Source: Helicoverpa zea
Taxonomy: Eukaryota; Arthropoda; Insecta; Lepidoptera; Noctuidae
Length of the DNA stretch: 64,000 nucleotides
Reading direction: 5' to 3'
Assembly: GCF_022581195.2 (NCBI RefSeq)
Contig: NC_061455.1
Span: 12,356,189 to 12,420,188 of the forward strand
Shown: positions 46,771 to 58,900 of the stretch, one piece after another
Layout of the letters: each line of letters opens with the position of its first letter
Position numbering within the stretch: position 1 is the first letter of the stretch
The notes under the pieces: generated by a model
What the model was told of the DNA's origin: nothing
Database searches by the model: none
Seen by the model: the letters and a program-made list of their open reading frames with translations, nothing else
Program-made: the position numbers and the translations under genes

Positions 46771-49221
46771 CAATGTGATAATCAATAGATTGTCATGAGT
46801 AAGTCATATTTGTCGAAGGAACGGTGATTAGGTAGGCATTCACACTATAATTAGGCATTTTCTTATCTACATATAATAGGCTGAAGACCCAGACTCGTGT
46901 TCTTCAAGCTGAGGACTTATCTTTGTGATATAACGCCTGTAATAAAAAGTGTAAACAAAAATATTACTTGAAGAAAAATAATACTTTAAAAATATTATAA
47001 AAAGAGATTTAAATCGAAACGTCTTCAAAGTGAGGTCTGAAATCAGAACTCGTAAAATCAGACACATCTGGGTTTTGTGAACAAGTGAGGATAAACCGTA
47101 GTACTTAAACTAGAATACCTAGACTTCTTTATTCTATTATTTGGGACATAACACTTGGATGTGATGTACATATGTAAGCCGTTCGGGACTGTTTGTGCCC
47201 CAAATAATATTTGGCTTTGGTAGAAGGTGTTGAACTGAATTCTGGATAGCCAGAATACGATGTTTGTTATGCCTATTGTATGTTGATATTATTGGTCCTA
47301 AGCGGTCAACCTTGGAGGAAATTGATAATGGAAAATCGAGGGGATTGTCAACCTTTAGTCATTAACTTGAAATATTGTTATGGGGATAAAATAATAACTT
47401 AAGTTTCAGTGATTGTGAGAAGGTATTAAAACATCCCAAAACCCAAATTAAGAGTTCTCCAAAATGTATTAATCTGTGTTTTAGTTCACTGTACAATATA
47501 TGCTTTAGATATGGAGCCAAAGCAGCCAATTTAAACACAGAAATGCAATTAATAACACATATCAAGTTACTAACAAGCAACTGCTCATTTTGCCCCCAGC
47601 AACCTAATCAACTAATCAACATACCAACCCCTAAATTTCTGTCTCACAACCATTAACAAGTAATTAGTCCCTACAGAAGCAGTTAACACATAATTATAAA
47701 CACATAACAGTTTCGGAAATGTCCGCACGTCACTATCTTCGTATCTCAATCGATAACTTTGAATCGCTCAGCCCAACACTAACTCATTCTCTGTTTAAGT
47801 TTCAATAATTTCCTAAGGGATTTTGGTATGTATTTGACGATGGCTACCAACTGTGAATTATTAACCTTACCCCGACCTCTGCGGGTCATTTAGACCTCAG
47901 AATTAAATTACAACGTTTGTAATTTGGAAATGGAGTTGCTTGTGATTATTTTGATACTCGATTTTGTTATTGTTATCGTGTATTGGGAAAATAGTTGAGT
48001 TAAGGTATATTAATACTGCTATTTTATGAAGCTCAATTTACCTAAAGTATTTTATTAATTTCTTCAAGTTATTGTTTCGTACTGTAATGCTTACTTTACT
48101 TTTGAAGAGGTTATTAGAAACTTTTTAGCTACCATAGTAGGTTACATGTTACATGATAATGATGTTAAAATAGGGGTATTTTAAAATCATTTGGGTATAT
48201 AGTGTTTCATAATACCATTCTACATTATTAACCTTTATTTTACAACAATAAGCACTAATAAACAACAATCAACTTAAGCGCCACCCTATTCCAAAAAACG
48301 CGACTTAAACAGACATAAATATAGCTCACTAATGCCTATAACTTCGCCCCCGGAAAATCGTGAATTCCAAAAAAGGAAAAATTCGTAATTCGGCGCATTT
48401 CGTAAAGGAGCCGTCAATTTGCTCCCTAATTGTCCTTGGGAAAGGTGAAAGCATTACTTTCATACATTTTTAAAGCCGACGACCGCCCGTCATCAATGTA
48501 CGCCGTCATTCATTCTGACGCGTCAAATAATAATTTCATGACGCAATATGGCCCCTTGTTTATGTGATTTGAATTTGGAATGTATTCCGAAATTGATTTT
48601 GACGTTTGGATTATTAATATCGGAAGAATTGGTTTGAGATATCTTGAGAAATTGTTTGATGTTTATGTAATGTTCTGTTTTTATTTATGAAATATTCTAA
48701 TCATACTCTTGTTTTTTTCAAATTTTGGCCCCGAATAATACGTAAAAGTACCTACTTGAGTATGTGCAGACATTAATGTATGCTTCTGTTAATTTAAAAT
48801 ACATCACTCTTTAATTCAACGCGAATTAACCGCAGTCAGCTTTCCAGCAAAAAGCCGAGTATCTGTTAACCACGTGAGGGGAAAAAGGCACAATTATTTT
48901 AAACAGTGTTTTCGCAGCAGATAATAACTGGCGTTCTTCATTAAAAGGCAAACAACACACCATTTAAAACAGAAAGCGGATTACCCAGCTCGATAATGGC
49001 GGAGTCGCGATCAAAAAGCTTTACTTCATAAATTATTAGTTCGTATTTCATAAAGTTAATCGCTTGAAACGGATCCCGTCGCGTAGTCGGATCGTGGACC
49101 AATCGTACGGTGTTTTAGTTTCAATTACTTGGTACAAGTTTTTGTTTCTGATTAAAGATCCTTGTTTTATCTAAAAATTATTTACAGGTTTTCATTTTCC
49201 AAATAACTACGTTAAATAATA
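46771..49221. other. Intronic DNA, no gene seen
   Basis: AT-rich; short frames (72 codons or fewer) without motifs. A mildly GC-richer stretch at 48470-48560 has no structure I can name. Confidence 0.5.
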
Positions 49222-49371
49222 CGTTTTCCCACGGTTTCACCCGCGTCCCGTCGCCTATGTTACTCATAGATCAAGTAGCTTTATAAAAGTAGAAGAATTT
49301 TTAAAATCGATCCAGTAGTTTTTGAGTTTATCAATATTACAAACAAAAAAACTAAGTTTTCCTCTTTATAG
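49222..49371 (-). repeat. Dispersed lepidopteran repeat related to the TAATATTATAAAG type
   Basis: On the plus strand it reads TTTTCCCACGGTTTCACCCG, CGTCCCGTCGCCTATGTTAC, TAAAATCGATCCAGTAGTTT, TTGAGTTTATC and TTTTCCTCTTTATA. The minus strand therefore opens with TATAAAGAGGAAAAC and ends at GGGTGAAACCGTGGG, a layout I recall as very common in moth and butterfly genomes. It is short and partly deleted. No target duplication was found. Confidence 0.6.
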
Positions 49372-50003
49372 ACAAAGTCATCATCCTTTTTAGCCAATTA
49401 TGAAAAAAAGACTGAGTTCTAGGGGTACTGCAGGTAAATATTTGTAGGTATTCCACTATTTCTTAGGACCAACTGACTATACAGTTATACATACATTTCC
49501 CACAACCCAGTTACTGTGTAACACGATACCCCTTTGTAGTTAGTAGTGAGACGTTCGGGCTTCTGACTACTAATAACCAAAAGTGAAATGTACGGTATTT
49601 TATGTTCTCTGAAGGAATTCATACTGTGTGTTCCTGATCAAAATTCAAACTATTATTGAATTCGAATTTGTGCCGGTAGGTATATCTTGGTATGCATACT
49701 AAATTAAAATGTTGATTCTGCATATTACAGTGCACTTATTCAGTTCTGTTTGACCCTCGCCTAGCACTTACTGATGTGTGAAACATTTTGTGAGCGATGG
49801 TGATATGACACAAAAATATTGTTTATATAGGAACTTATACCTAAATGAGCTAATTTAATTATAAGCGTAAAAAAGTAAACATCTCATGGTGGCCCTAATG
49901 AAAAATTACACCTTCATTTCAAATAATCTGCAATAGAATTAAATACAGTGTGTCATAAAAGATATAATATTAAATAATGGTATTCAGTGAAATTTACAAT
50001 TAC
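49372..50003. other. Intron start region next to the 49-bp exon
   Basis: No features beyond the splice donor at 50002-50003 (minus strand) were found. Confidence 0.5.
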
Positions 50004-50052
50004 CTCCTCTATTTTCGCTGTCCGCCGGTTTCACCTGTATTGCCCGGTTCAT
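50004..50052 (-). CDS. bru3: CELF/Bruno RNA-binding protein, 49-bp exon (end of RRM1 and linker)
   Basis: It encodes MNRAIQVKPADSENRG plus the first base of an Asp codon. The string (M-N-R-x-I-Q-V-K-P-A-D-S-E) is the last beta strand of RRM1 and the start of the RRM1-RRM2 linker, nearly invariant in CELF proteins. The size of 49 bp agrees with what I recall of the equivalent vertebrate CELF exon. On the minus strand the acceptor is a strong pyrimidine tract ending TTTTGTTTCAG, and the donor is GAG|GTAATT. Its overhanging G plus AT of the exon at 19795 restores GAT (Asp), giving RGDRKLFVG. The preceding 83-bp-type exon encoding most of RRM1 is not recognisable to the right within the window. 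The exon begins with ATG, so it could in principle also initiate an RRM1-less product. Confidence 0.92.
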
Positions 50053-50895
50053 CTGAAACAAAAATAAAAAACATTAAATAATTTGTTTTCGTAAAAGTAC
50101 TCTTTTGAAAATGAAGACCGAATTTCTTATAAGGGAGCGTCTGGGATATGTGTGTCTAGTCATCTGAATATTCTTTACAAATTAGTCTCCTAGACAAAAC
50201 GGCAAAAAATCGTTTTTGAATTTATCGCAATCAGATAGACATTATGTACAGTCGCGACTAAGTACTTCCTTTTATAAAATGTAGTTAACTTTAGGTGCAT
50301 ACTTGGGAACTTGAAATACACTTAAGTTTTATTTAGGAAAATCGAAATGTCTTATTTTGGTATTGAAAAATTGGATTGTGCCGCCAAAATATTCATTTAC
50401 AAACCAGAAATTCAAATGCAATTCGTCAGCCAATCATCAGCTAAGCACACAGCATTAGACACAGCGCACAATAGTCGTAGTTAGCGATAATTCCATCACC
50501 ATTACCGCGCCTGCATTGTGTTTTATACCAATAAATGTTAATTTTGCGTTAATGTATTCTAAAATAAACGCCACCGTTGACGGCCTCGCATAATTAACTG
50601 GATAGTGCTTACGGCCAGCCTACTCTTAATTGCATAGGATTAATGCACGGGAATTTGATGCGGTTCTTTTTTGTGTTTTTTAGTTTTTTTTTGTAGTTTG
50701 TAAATGAAGCTAATTATTTTCTATTTTTAACTGTGTTTTTTTATGTTTCAGATTGTATTTTATTATTCCTTATACATGCCTCATGGAAACTATTCAGCGC
50801 TTACCTAGCTATTGCCGATAAATGGAACATGGAACACTGAAAGATCTTTTTTACATCGGCTCAGAAGTTCCTGAGATTGGTGCATTCAATATAAC
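50053..50895. other. Intron between the 49-bp exon and the gypsy insertion
   Basis: Part of the intron upstream of the 49-bp exon (minus strand). No gene or repeat with clear limits. Confidence 0.5.
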
Positions 50896-50899
50896 TAGA

Positions 50900-51124
50900 T
50901 GTGGGAATGAATGTCGAGTGGAATGGAACGTGACAGAATATGAGGGAGGCGTGAGCGAGTGAGCGAAGGAGTGAGAGAGAGGGACTGAATGAACGGGGTT
51001 AGAGGCAACCACGCGGTACTGAGTGTAACGAACGAGCCAAAGTTGTTGAAATAAAAGTTGTAATAAGTGTTTAAAACGGGATTTTATTTCAAAGTCATCG
51101 ATCCCCGGCACGAAGAGAGCTACA
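50900..51124 (+). repeat. 5' LTR of the gypsy element
   Basis: 225 bp, begins TGTGGGAATG and ends GAGAGCTACA, identical to 55691-55915. It contains a GAGTGAGCGA-like imperfect repeat in its first third and AATAAA at 51050-51055. No convincing TATA box or TCAGT initiator is visible, so its promoter is probably TATA-less. Confidence 0.95.
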
Positions 51125-51129
51125 GATTT

Positions 51130-51147
51130 TGGGGGCTCGTCCGGGAT
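51130..51147 (+). other. Primer binding site for tRNA-Pro
   Basis: TGGGGGCTCGTCCGGGAT starts five bases after the LTR and equals, over all 18 bases, the well-known proline-tRNA primer site sequence used by some vertebrate gammaretroviruses. The shared primer reflects the conserved tRNA 3' end rather than relationship. Confidence 0.9.
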
Positions 51148-51241
51148 CGATCAACGACGAATTTCCACGAAGTTTTCTACGACGCACCGGCCGGCGCGAC
51201 GCGGCGGCCATTAAATTTGAATTACGAAGTTACGGAGCACG

Positions 51242-53383
51242 ATGGAATCGAAATCAACGACGATTACGACTGCAGCGGCGCCGGTGGCGTTCGGGCTCAC
51301 AGAGGGGCTCATCGAGAAGTTCAGCGGAGACGACAAATCTTACTCGTCGAGTAAGTGGGCTCAAGACATCGAGGATAACGCTGAGATATTTCAGTGGACG
51401 CCGCAACAAACTTTGATCGTGGCTCGCCGGTCACTCACCGGGACGGCTGAGCTATGGTTAAAATCCGAGAAGGCATTCAAAACCTACGGCGATCTCAAGG
51501 CTGCGCTTGTGAAGGAATTTCCAGACACCGCGAACGTCAAGGAAATGCACGAGCTAATGGCGGCACGCAAGAAATTAAAAGGCGAGACGTATTATCAGTA
51601 CATGTTGCATATGAAAGAGCTAGCGCGGCGTGCGAAATTTCCCGACTACATCGCGATACAGTACATCGTGGATGGCATCGACGATTACGAGAGCAATAAG
51701 GTGATTCTGTACGGCGTGACCACGTTTCCAGCATTGAAGGAAAAGCTGGCTTTCTATGAGAAAATGAAGTCCAAAACCAGGGAGCGAGAAAAGAGAACCG
51801 AGAGGTTAAAAGGTCATGCGAGGTCGGCGGAGGCGTCCTCGGCAGCATCGGGATCGGCGAGGCGGTGCTATAGCTGTGGTGACATGGGACATGAAGCGGG
51901 TGTGTGTAAAAACGGATTGAAGTGTTTTGGGTGTAATCAGTTCGGTCACATTCGTAACCAGTGTCCCGTAAATCCGATGAGATCTACGGCTACAGCATCG
52001 GCATCGGGTCATTCAGGCGCCAAGATGGCGGGCGCAGGCGGCAGCGGCGCTCACGGCGGCCGAGGAGGCGGGGCTTCCGGTTCCGGGGAGGCCGGAAAGT
52101 TGGGACCCAAGCGACCCGCGGCTATGTTCGGAACGGTGAACGAAGTAAGCGGAAACGAGGCTGTCCGCGCGGTCATAGACAATGAAACGTCACTGACATT
52201 GACAGATGTCAACACTGTAAATGTGACAGCTACGAGTTACGAAGATCGAAACGTTAACATCACGCATGTAAACAAATGTGTTCGGAAGCCGGTAAAAGAC
52301 ATTAAAATTAATAATACAGTTTTAAATGCTCTCGTAGATTCAGGTAGTGATGTGAACCTATTATCTTTGTTGTATTTACCTATGTTGAACGCCGAAGTGG
52401 CGAGTGAAACGTTAACGATGTCTGGATTAGGCCGTAGTGAAATACAATCAAGGGGCAGCGTCTCTGTTGGACTTGAGATTGATAATCAGTGTTTTAATGG
52501 TGTAGTTTTTCATTTAGTTCCACCAGAGGTGATGCCCTACGACGTAATAATAGGTCAAGAGTTCCTGGGTCGTGTTACTGTGGTAATGAATGAAGGGGGT
52601 ATTAGGTTTTTCCCCATTGGTTGTTGTGAATGGGTTGGTCAAATTGATTGTTTTCCAGGATGTGTAGCAGTCAATGTTGATCACATTCAAGATCCAGCAG
52701 TAAGGAGTGAGGTTATGCAATGTGTTGAGGAGTATAAGCCATTGTATAAGGAAGAGGCCCCGATCCAACTTCAAATTGTATTGAAGGATGACATCCCAGT
52801 GCGACAGCGACCCAGACGACTGTCACTTATGGAGCAACAGGTAGTGGAAGATCAAATCGAGGAATGGCTTGATAAAGGCATCGTGAGGGTGAGTTTCTCA
52901 GATTACTCCAGTCCTTTAGTGCTAGTAAAGAAGAAAGATGGTTCGACTAGGGTCTGTGTGGACTATAGGCAGGTCAACAAGAAAATAGTTAAGGATGAAT
53001 TTCCACTTCCCGTAATCCATGATCTGATTGACAAATTGCAGGAAGCTAAGGTATTCAGTGTACTTGATTTGAAAAGTGGGTTCTTTCATTTGAAGGTCAG
53101 CGAGGAGTCTATTAAGTACACATCATTTGTCACTCACCACGGGCAGTTTGAATTTCTCCGTGCCCCGTTTGGTTTGTCCACCTGTCCCAAAACTTTTATG
53201 AGATTTGTGAGTATAATCTTTAGAAATTTGATTTCCCAAGGAGTGTTAATCATATTTATCGATGACATTATAATTCCAGCCTTGGATGAAGTTCAGGCTG
53301 TATCGAGGTTGAAGCAAGTGCTAGAAGTCGCAGCACATTATGGCTTGGAGATTAATTGGAAAGGCGAACCTACTGCAGCGTGA
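51242..53383 (+). pseudogene. Gypsy gag-protease-RT frame (first part of broken gag-pol)
   Basis: 713 codons from ATG at 51242, about 95 bases after the PBS. Gag has a capsid-like helical domain (residues ~20-190, with W-L-K-S-E-K-A-F and a basic KTREREKRTERLK stretch) and two CCHC zinc knuckles (C-x2-C-x4-H-x4-C at residues 209-222 and 228-241). A Gly/Ser/Ala-rich linker of about 50 residues follows. The aspartic protease active site is VDSGSD at about 365-370. The RT (from about residue 520) carries VLVKKKDGSTRVCVDYRQ, FSVLDLKSGFFH and the catalytic FIDD at 672-675. Gag and pol are fused in one frame without a programmed shift between them. The frame is lost at a short A run (53360-53362) in the RT thumb and ends 7 codons later at 53381-53383. 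The remaining domains continue in the +1 frame. A sequencing or assembly error is possible because the rest is intact. Confidence 0.93.
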
Positions 53384-55292
53384 AGTTGAGTACTTGGGCC
53401 ACAGGGTGAAGGATGGAGAAGTACGGCCGAGTACAGATAAGGTGGATGCAGTCATAAGGTACCCTGAGCCAAGAACCCTCAAGCACTTGCACAGTTTTGT
53501 TGGATTGACAAGCTATTTCAGGAAGTACATTGAAAATTATGCTTCTGTGGCGAAGCCATTGACTGATTTATTAAAGAAGAATACAGAGTTCATATTTGAG
53601 GATAAGGAAAGAAAAGCTTTTGAGACACTGAAGAATAAATTAGCTAGCGGACCTGTTCTGAAGATTTTCAATCCGAAGTTGAAGACTGAATTGCACACCG
53701 ATGCCTCAGGTGTAGCATTGGCTGCAATACTCATGCAACACCATCCAGGGTCAGGCTTACACCCAGTACATTACATGAGTAAGAAGACAACTGACATTCA
53801 GAGCCGGTACTCAAGCTACGAATTGGAAGCACTAGCCATCATAGAAGGTATCAGGAAGTTCAGGCACTACCTTTATGGTATTCCATTTAAAATAGTCACA
53901 GACTGTAAGGCTTTTGAATTAACACTTAAGAAGAAAGACTTGTCAGCCAAGGTAGCCAGGTGGGTCCTCATGCTCAGTGAATATGATTTCGAAGTGGAGC
54001 ACAGAGCGGGCTCCAGGATGCAGCATGCAGATGCTTTGAGCCGCATACCAACAGTGGCAGTGGTTACTACTCTGCAGGAGAGTTTACGCCAAGCACAAGA
54101 TCAAGATGATGGCATAAAAGCCATAAAGGAAATTTTGAGAGGAGGAAGTCCATACGACGATTATTGGTTAGAAAATGGTGTGTTGTATAAGACTGAGCAG
54201 AAGCTGTTTGTAGTGCCAAGAAGTTTGGAGAAAGAAATTATTAACAGAGTACACAGCAAAGGTCACTTTGGAAAGTCTAAGATGAAAGAGTTACTGAATA
54301 AGGAATATTACATTAGAGATGTGGACAAGAAGATGCAGGATTTTTTATTGAGTTGCATTCCTTGCCTACTAGCAACAAGGAAGGAAGGAAAACAGGAAGG
54401 ATTCTTGAATCCGATAGAGAAAGAAGGTGTTCCATTTGATACCCTGCATTTAGACCATATTGGTCCACTTACAGAGACAAGAAAGCAATACAACTACATA
54501 CTCACGGTGATAGATGGGTTTACGAAGTTCGTATGGCTGTTTCCCACGAAAACTACTTCATCATCAGAGACATTAAGGAAAATTCAGATTCATCAGCAAA
54601 TATTTGGGAACCCCCGGCGGTTCATAACAGACCGGGGAACGGCATTTACAAGTAATGAGTTTAAGAGTTATTGTGAAGAAGAAAAGATATCTCATGTAAA
54701 GATTACTACTGGTGTGCCACGTGGTAATGGCCAAGTGGAGAGAGTACATCGAATACTTATTCCAGTTTTAACAAAACTATGTTTGGAGAATCCTGCAGTA
54801 TGGTACAAGCATGTAAGCAAAGTGCAGAGGGCACTCAACTCTACTTTCCAGAGAAGCATAAACACAACACCATTTGAACTACTGATGGGAGTAAAAATGA
54901 AGGGTAAGGAAGATTTGGAAATTCTACAACTATTACAGGAAGAAAATACACTACAATATGATGAAAATAGAGAGAAGATAAGGCAGCAAGCCAAAGAACA
55001 GATTCTAAAGATACAAGAGGAAAATAAAAAACAATATGATAGAAAGAGAAAGGAAAGTTCAAAGTATAAGGAAGGTGATTTAGTGGCGATTAAAAGAACA
55101 CAGTTCGGTCCAGGGTTGAAGCTGAAACCTAAATACCTAGGCCCTTATAGAGTGGTGAAATGCAAGCGTAAGGATCGCTATGACGTAGAGAAACTTGATA
55201 GTTCTGTAGAGGGTCCCCAGCGTTCATCCAGTTCAGCTGACCAAATGAAGAGATGGCCTCAACACGGTGACGCCGAGATGCTGGAGGAGTAG
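53363..55292 (+). pseudogene. Gypsy pol remainder: RT thumb, RNase H, integrase
   Basis: Continuation of pol in the next frame; the open frame can be read from an ATG at 53340, but that ATG is not a real start. Counting from it, the RT thumb has VEYLGHRV and FVGLTSYFRKYI. RNase H has the acidic set at LHTDAS (D121), YELEALAI, IVTDCKAF and HADALSR. Integrase has an HHCC zinc-binding set (H305, H309, C339, C342) and catalytic D372, D431 and E467, the last two 35 residues apart as expected. A basic C-terminal tail includes the GPYRVVK motif (integrase C-terminal domain). The stop is at 55290-55292. All catalytic residues are present, so the only visible defect of the element is the frame change upstream. 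Confidence 0.92.
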
Positions 55293-55690
55293 CAGTCACC
55301 TTACTCCGCAGGTTATTATTGCAGTTCTTATTTCAGGAGGGGTTAACTTTCGTTCATTATCACAGTGCCATGGCGTAGGGCTATCTGTACCAGAGTATTT
55401 ACTATGTTATTTTTCTATGTAAAACTAAACATTTTGTTTTCTAAACCTATAAATTGTATTAAGTTCGAAGTAACATTTAAATGTTTTTGCCAATGTAGAG
55501 TTGTATGTTTTAAATTCAGAAACAAGATTGTCTTGTAGGAAGTAGTTATGTGTATTAGGTTGTTGTAGAGTATGGTTCCAGTTTATTTTATTTAACTCAA
55601 TTATGTAGTGGTTATTATGATGTTTTAGTCTAGTTAGTACATAAGATTTGGTGTATGTCTGAGGACAGACATGAGTGCAGGACGGCCGAA
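55293..55690 (+). other. Gypsy 3' non-coding region, no env, no clear purine tract
   Basis: About 400 bp between the pol stop and the right LTR. No frame resembling an envelope gene exists. The bases immediately before the LTR are GTGCAGGACGGCCGAA, not a pure A/G run, so the plus-strand primer is atypical or weak. Confidence 0.75.
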
Positions 55691-55915
55691 TGTGGGAATG
55701 AATGTCGAGTGGAATGGAACGTGACAGAATATGAGGGAGGCGTGAGCGAGTGAGCGAAGGAGTGAGAGAGAGGGACTGAATGAACGGGGTTAGAGGCAAC
55801 CACGCGGTACTGAGTGTAACGAACGAGCCAAAGTTGTTGAAATAAAAGTTGTAATAAGTGTTTAAAACGGGATTTTATTTCAAAGTCATCGATCCCCGGC
55901 ACGAAGAGAGCTACA
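55691..55915 (+). repeat. 3' LTR of the gypsy element
   Basis: 225 bp, identical to 50900-51124. AATAAA at 55841-55846. Followed by the TAGA duplication. Confidence 0.95.
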
Positions 55916-55919
55916 TAGA

Positions 55920-58900
55920 TATTATAAAACAGTCCTCAACGTTTTTACATGAAAACTTTAAACTGATAGTTCCGACTTGACAATTATGAAATTCTTTACA
56001 CTGCACACAAATGAGTTCATCTTTTTTATATAATTTTCCGTAACTTACACTGTGTGACAGAAAATAATACCCATTTAAAATGTGTTTTTTTTTTTTATTT
56101 ATACGTAAGTCAAAAAGCATGGTGTATGCGCTCTAAGTACTTATGACCGTTTTGTTTTATGACACACATATACCTATATATTTTCTTTAGTGTTGTTTTA
56201 CTGGTTGATAGTAGTGCAATTTGGGTCAGTTAATTGGCCTTTAGTGTAATCGTGCTTTAGATATTATAGTGATTGTTTTATGTTCAGCGTATATTTAATT
56301 TAATTAAGACTATGTAACTAATGTGGACAATATGTTGTAATTTATGAAAAAAATTGTGAAATGGCTGTCTACTTTTAATAGTAAAAATCAATCAAATAAT
56401 GTGACAAAAATAGCGTTCACAGATAACGCAATGTCTACTAAGGCTATTTTTGATTCCGATAAATACTTGATTTAATCCTGTCTGAAGGGCAAAGAGTACT
56501 AATTAGTTTTCACGAAAATAGCTCTTAATTTGTGATATTTTTAGTATTTTTATTTTTTTCTAAGTATTATAAACAATGTAAAAATAACAATTATCGACAA
56601 CTAAGTAATTATTTTTCCATTTAGACTTTGAAAGAGCACTTAGGTACTTTTATTACCAACAGCTACATACTTATGAAAAAGATAATACAAACATCCACAT
56701 TGGTGCCCGATTATTTTTGAAAAATTGGTTAAAAACAAGGATTTCATTTACGTACATGATGATCAAATATCGAGAGTATAGCCTAAAACCTCTATAAAAA
56801 AATATACCAAATCACTAAGTCAAGACATTGGTTCACATACAAAAAAAAAAAACAATTTTTATTCACAATATAAGACCCAGTCATCCGCTGTTCCCATTTA
56901 TTTGCACTGCCATGTCATTCGAACTGTTTTAACGGCCACTTACGTTATAACACTTGGGGGGATCCTGTTTTGAATCTATAAGGAACTGGAGCACCTCTTG
57001 ACATAATACGAAGGTATTACTTCCTCCTTTGTGACGTTTGCTTTTGTTCAAAGAGATTAATTATACATTTTTTTTTTCTTTTTGGGAGGAATTTGCAGCC
57101 ATTTTTTTTTTGTTGTGTTGTGCCCCGTTTTTTTGCATGCGGGTGCATATTTGTTTCTTCTATTCTTTCTCATATTCTTTTGGGCAAACTAGTTAATCTG
57201 TCAATTAACTACAAATATTGATTGCGTAGTTAATTTATTTTCCAAGTAATTATTGAGCAGGAATCGAACCTCTCTTGATTGAAGAGATACTCATACAACT
57301 TCAAGAAATAATGGCACAATTTTTTTTATCTTTTTTTTCGCTCTTATGCCAGTTAAAACTAAAACTAGTTACTTTATCTATTCTATTGACTTTACAACTC
57401 TTTTAAAAAAGTAAAACCCAGACAGTGGCCATAATTACCAGATCATGGCAAGTTTTGAAGCTCCCACGTCTGACAAACTGAACATTCTGAATAACTTCTG
57501 TACAGTACAATATTATACCAGACACACCTCCCAACGAGAGATGGGACGACCTATTTTTAGATTCCATACATTTTTAATCACCCACCTAAATATACTCGGA
57601 GACTGACCTAATCCCAATTTCAAAACGACTGAATAACCCATTACTAAGAACTGTAACTTACTTATACCGTTCCTATATATATCCTGTATTCCTATATATA
57701 TCTATCTTTAGTAAAAGATAGGATATATAATTATATAGGATAGGATGAGACATTTTGTTTTGTATCGACGTCAAAAATCATCAAATGATCCCTCCCGCTG
57801 TGGGTTAGCAGCCGAGAGGGAGTGTCAGACTCTTACTGACTAAAAACCGTCATGTTCCGTCGTAGGCCTTTTATGTACCAGGGCCGCGGTAACTCTTTCG
57901 AACAATCTCGCAGCCCCAGCAGGCTAGGATTGAGACATCAGCCCCATAGAAGTAATGTCGAATTTCTATCTCTAGTAACCAAAGAAAAGATGGTTCGAAT
58001 ATTGGGATCGTTACAGATGGGTCGTTGAAAACGTATTACTCAATAAGATTTTAAATTTTAAATGTAGTGTATGTAAAACTATTCTAATGGCCTTTAGGTA
58101 TATTAAAGTGGACGTTTATGCTGGGAATTAGCAAGTGAACGTTCGTGGGAGAGAGACGAAATTATATGCGCTATGCAGTGGGCGGGGCTATGTGTCCAAC
58201 GCCTCTATAGCTGTAGGTATGGTACTAACCAGGCTTATCCATAATTTCAGATATATTTTTTTCGGGGATTTTGAATGTAAGTCGATTCTGGATTTGAAAA
58301 AATATTTTGTAAAATCTGTATTTATCGGCTACATTAAAATATTTTTTTCATAAAAAGTTCAGCGCGTTGAGTGATAAAAAAATAAAACTTAAGTACCTGT
58401 TATTATATTTTAGGTAATTGAAATAGAAAGACGCGGCCTACATACTCGTATGAGCAATAACACATACACTTTAATTAATTTACATCAAACCGCGCAATAT
58501 AATAATTAAATGACACCACCAAACTTAATCTTGATCCCATCACTATAATTAACTAAAAAACTGCCAACACTAATCAAGGGACAGTTCTAAAGTTTACGAT
58601 GTCTATTGTCTGTCCGTCCATCAGGGTCTATAATTTAGGGTGCTCTATGGTAATAACTCTGTGGATAACATCTATATTATTCGAGTACAATAGGAGAAGT
58701 AATAGTCTGTGTGTCGAGGCTTAAAAGTATGGACGTCATTATGTCAGCTAGTGATGGGCGATGACGATTGATGATGTATCGATGTTTTTGGACAAGAAAT
58801 ATTTTTTTTACAAAAAATTAAGTCAGTAAGGCTGAAATAATTTAAGTTATGCATGATTGCAGGGATGTTGAAACTTGAATACCTTTAATAAATGTACCTA

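Larger units (their letters stand above)
19796..50003 (-). other. bru3: bru3 intron of about 30.2 kb between RRM1/RRM2 exons
   Basis: Defined by the donor of the 49-bp exon (GAG|GTAATT, exon end 50004) and the acceptor of the 126-bp exon (CACAG|AT, exon start 19795), both on the minus strand and phase-compatible. It hosts most of the repeats listed here, including a 6.3-kb LTR element in antisense orientation to the gene. Very long introns are known for CELF-family genes in insects. No other coding exon is recognisable inside it, though unannotated alternative first exons are possible in its GC-rich blocks. Confidence 0.85.
50896..55919 (+). mobile_element. Ty3/gypsy LTR retrotransposon, nearly intact, gag-pol frame broken once
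   Basis: The element is 50900-55915 (5016 bp), with LTRs of 225 bp identical to each other and the 4-bp target duplication TAGA (50896-50899 and 55916-55919). A PBS for tRNA-Pro follows the left LTR. Gag, protease, RT, RNase H and integrase follow in the Ty3/gypsy order (integrase last); no env-like frame is present in the 400 bp after pol. A single frame change interrupts RT. Identical LTRs indicate recent insertion. The element is antisense to bru3 and lies in the intron upstream of the 49-bp exon. Clade within Ty3/gypsy is not determined. Confidence 0.95.

Noticed and set aside
55293..55690. Envelope gene of an errantivirus-like gypsy element
   Set aside because: No frame of adequate length, signal peptide or transmembrane pattern between pol and the 3' LTR; the longest frame lies on the other strand and enters the LTR.
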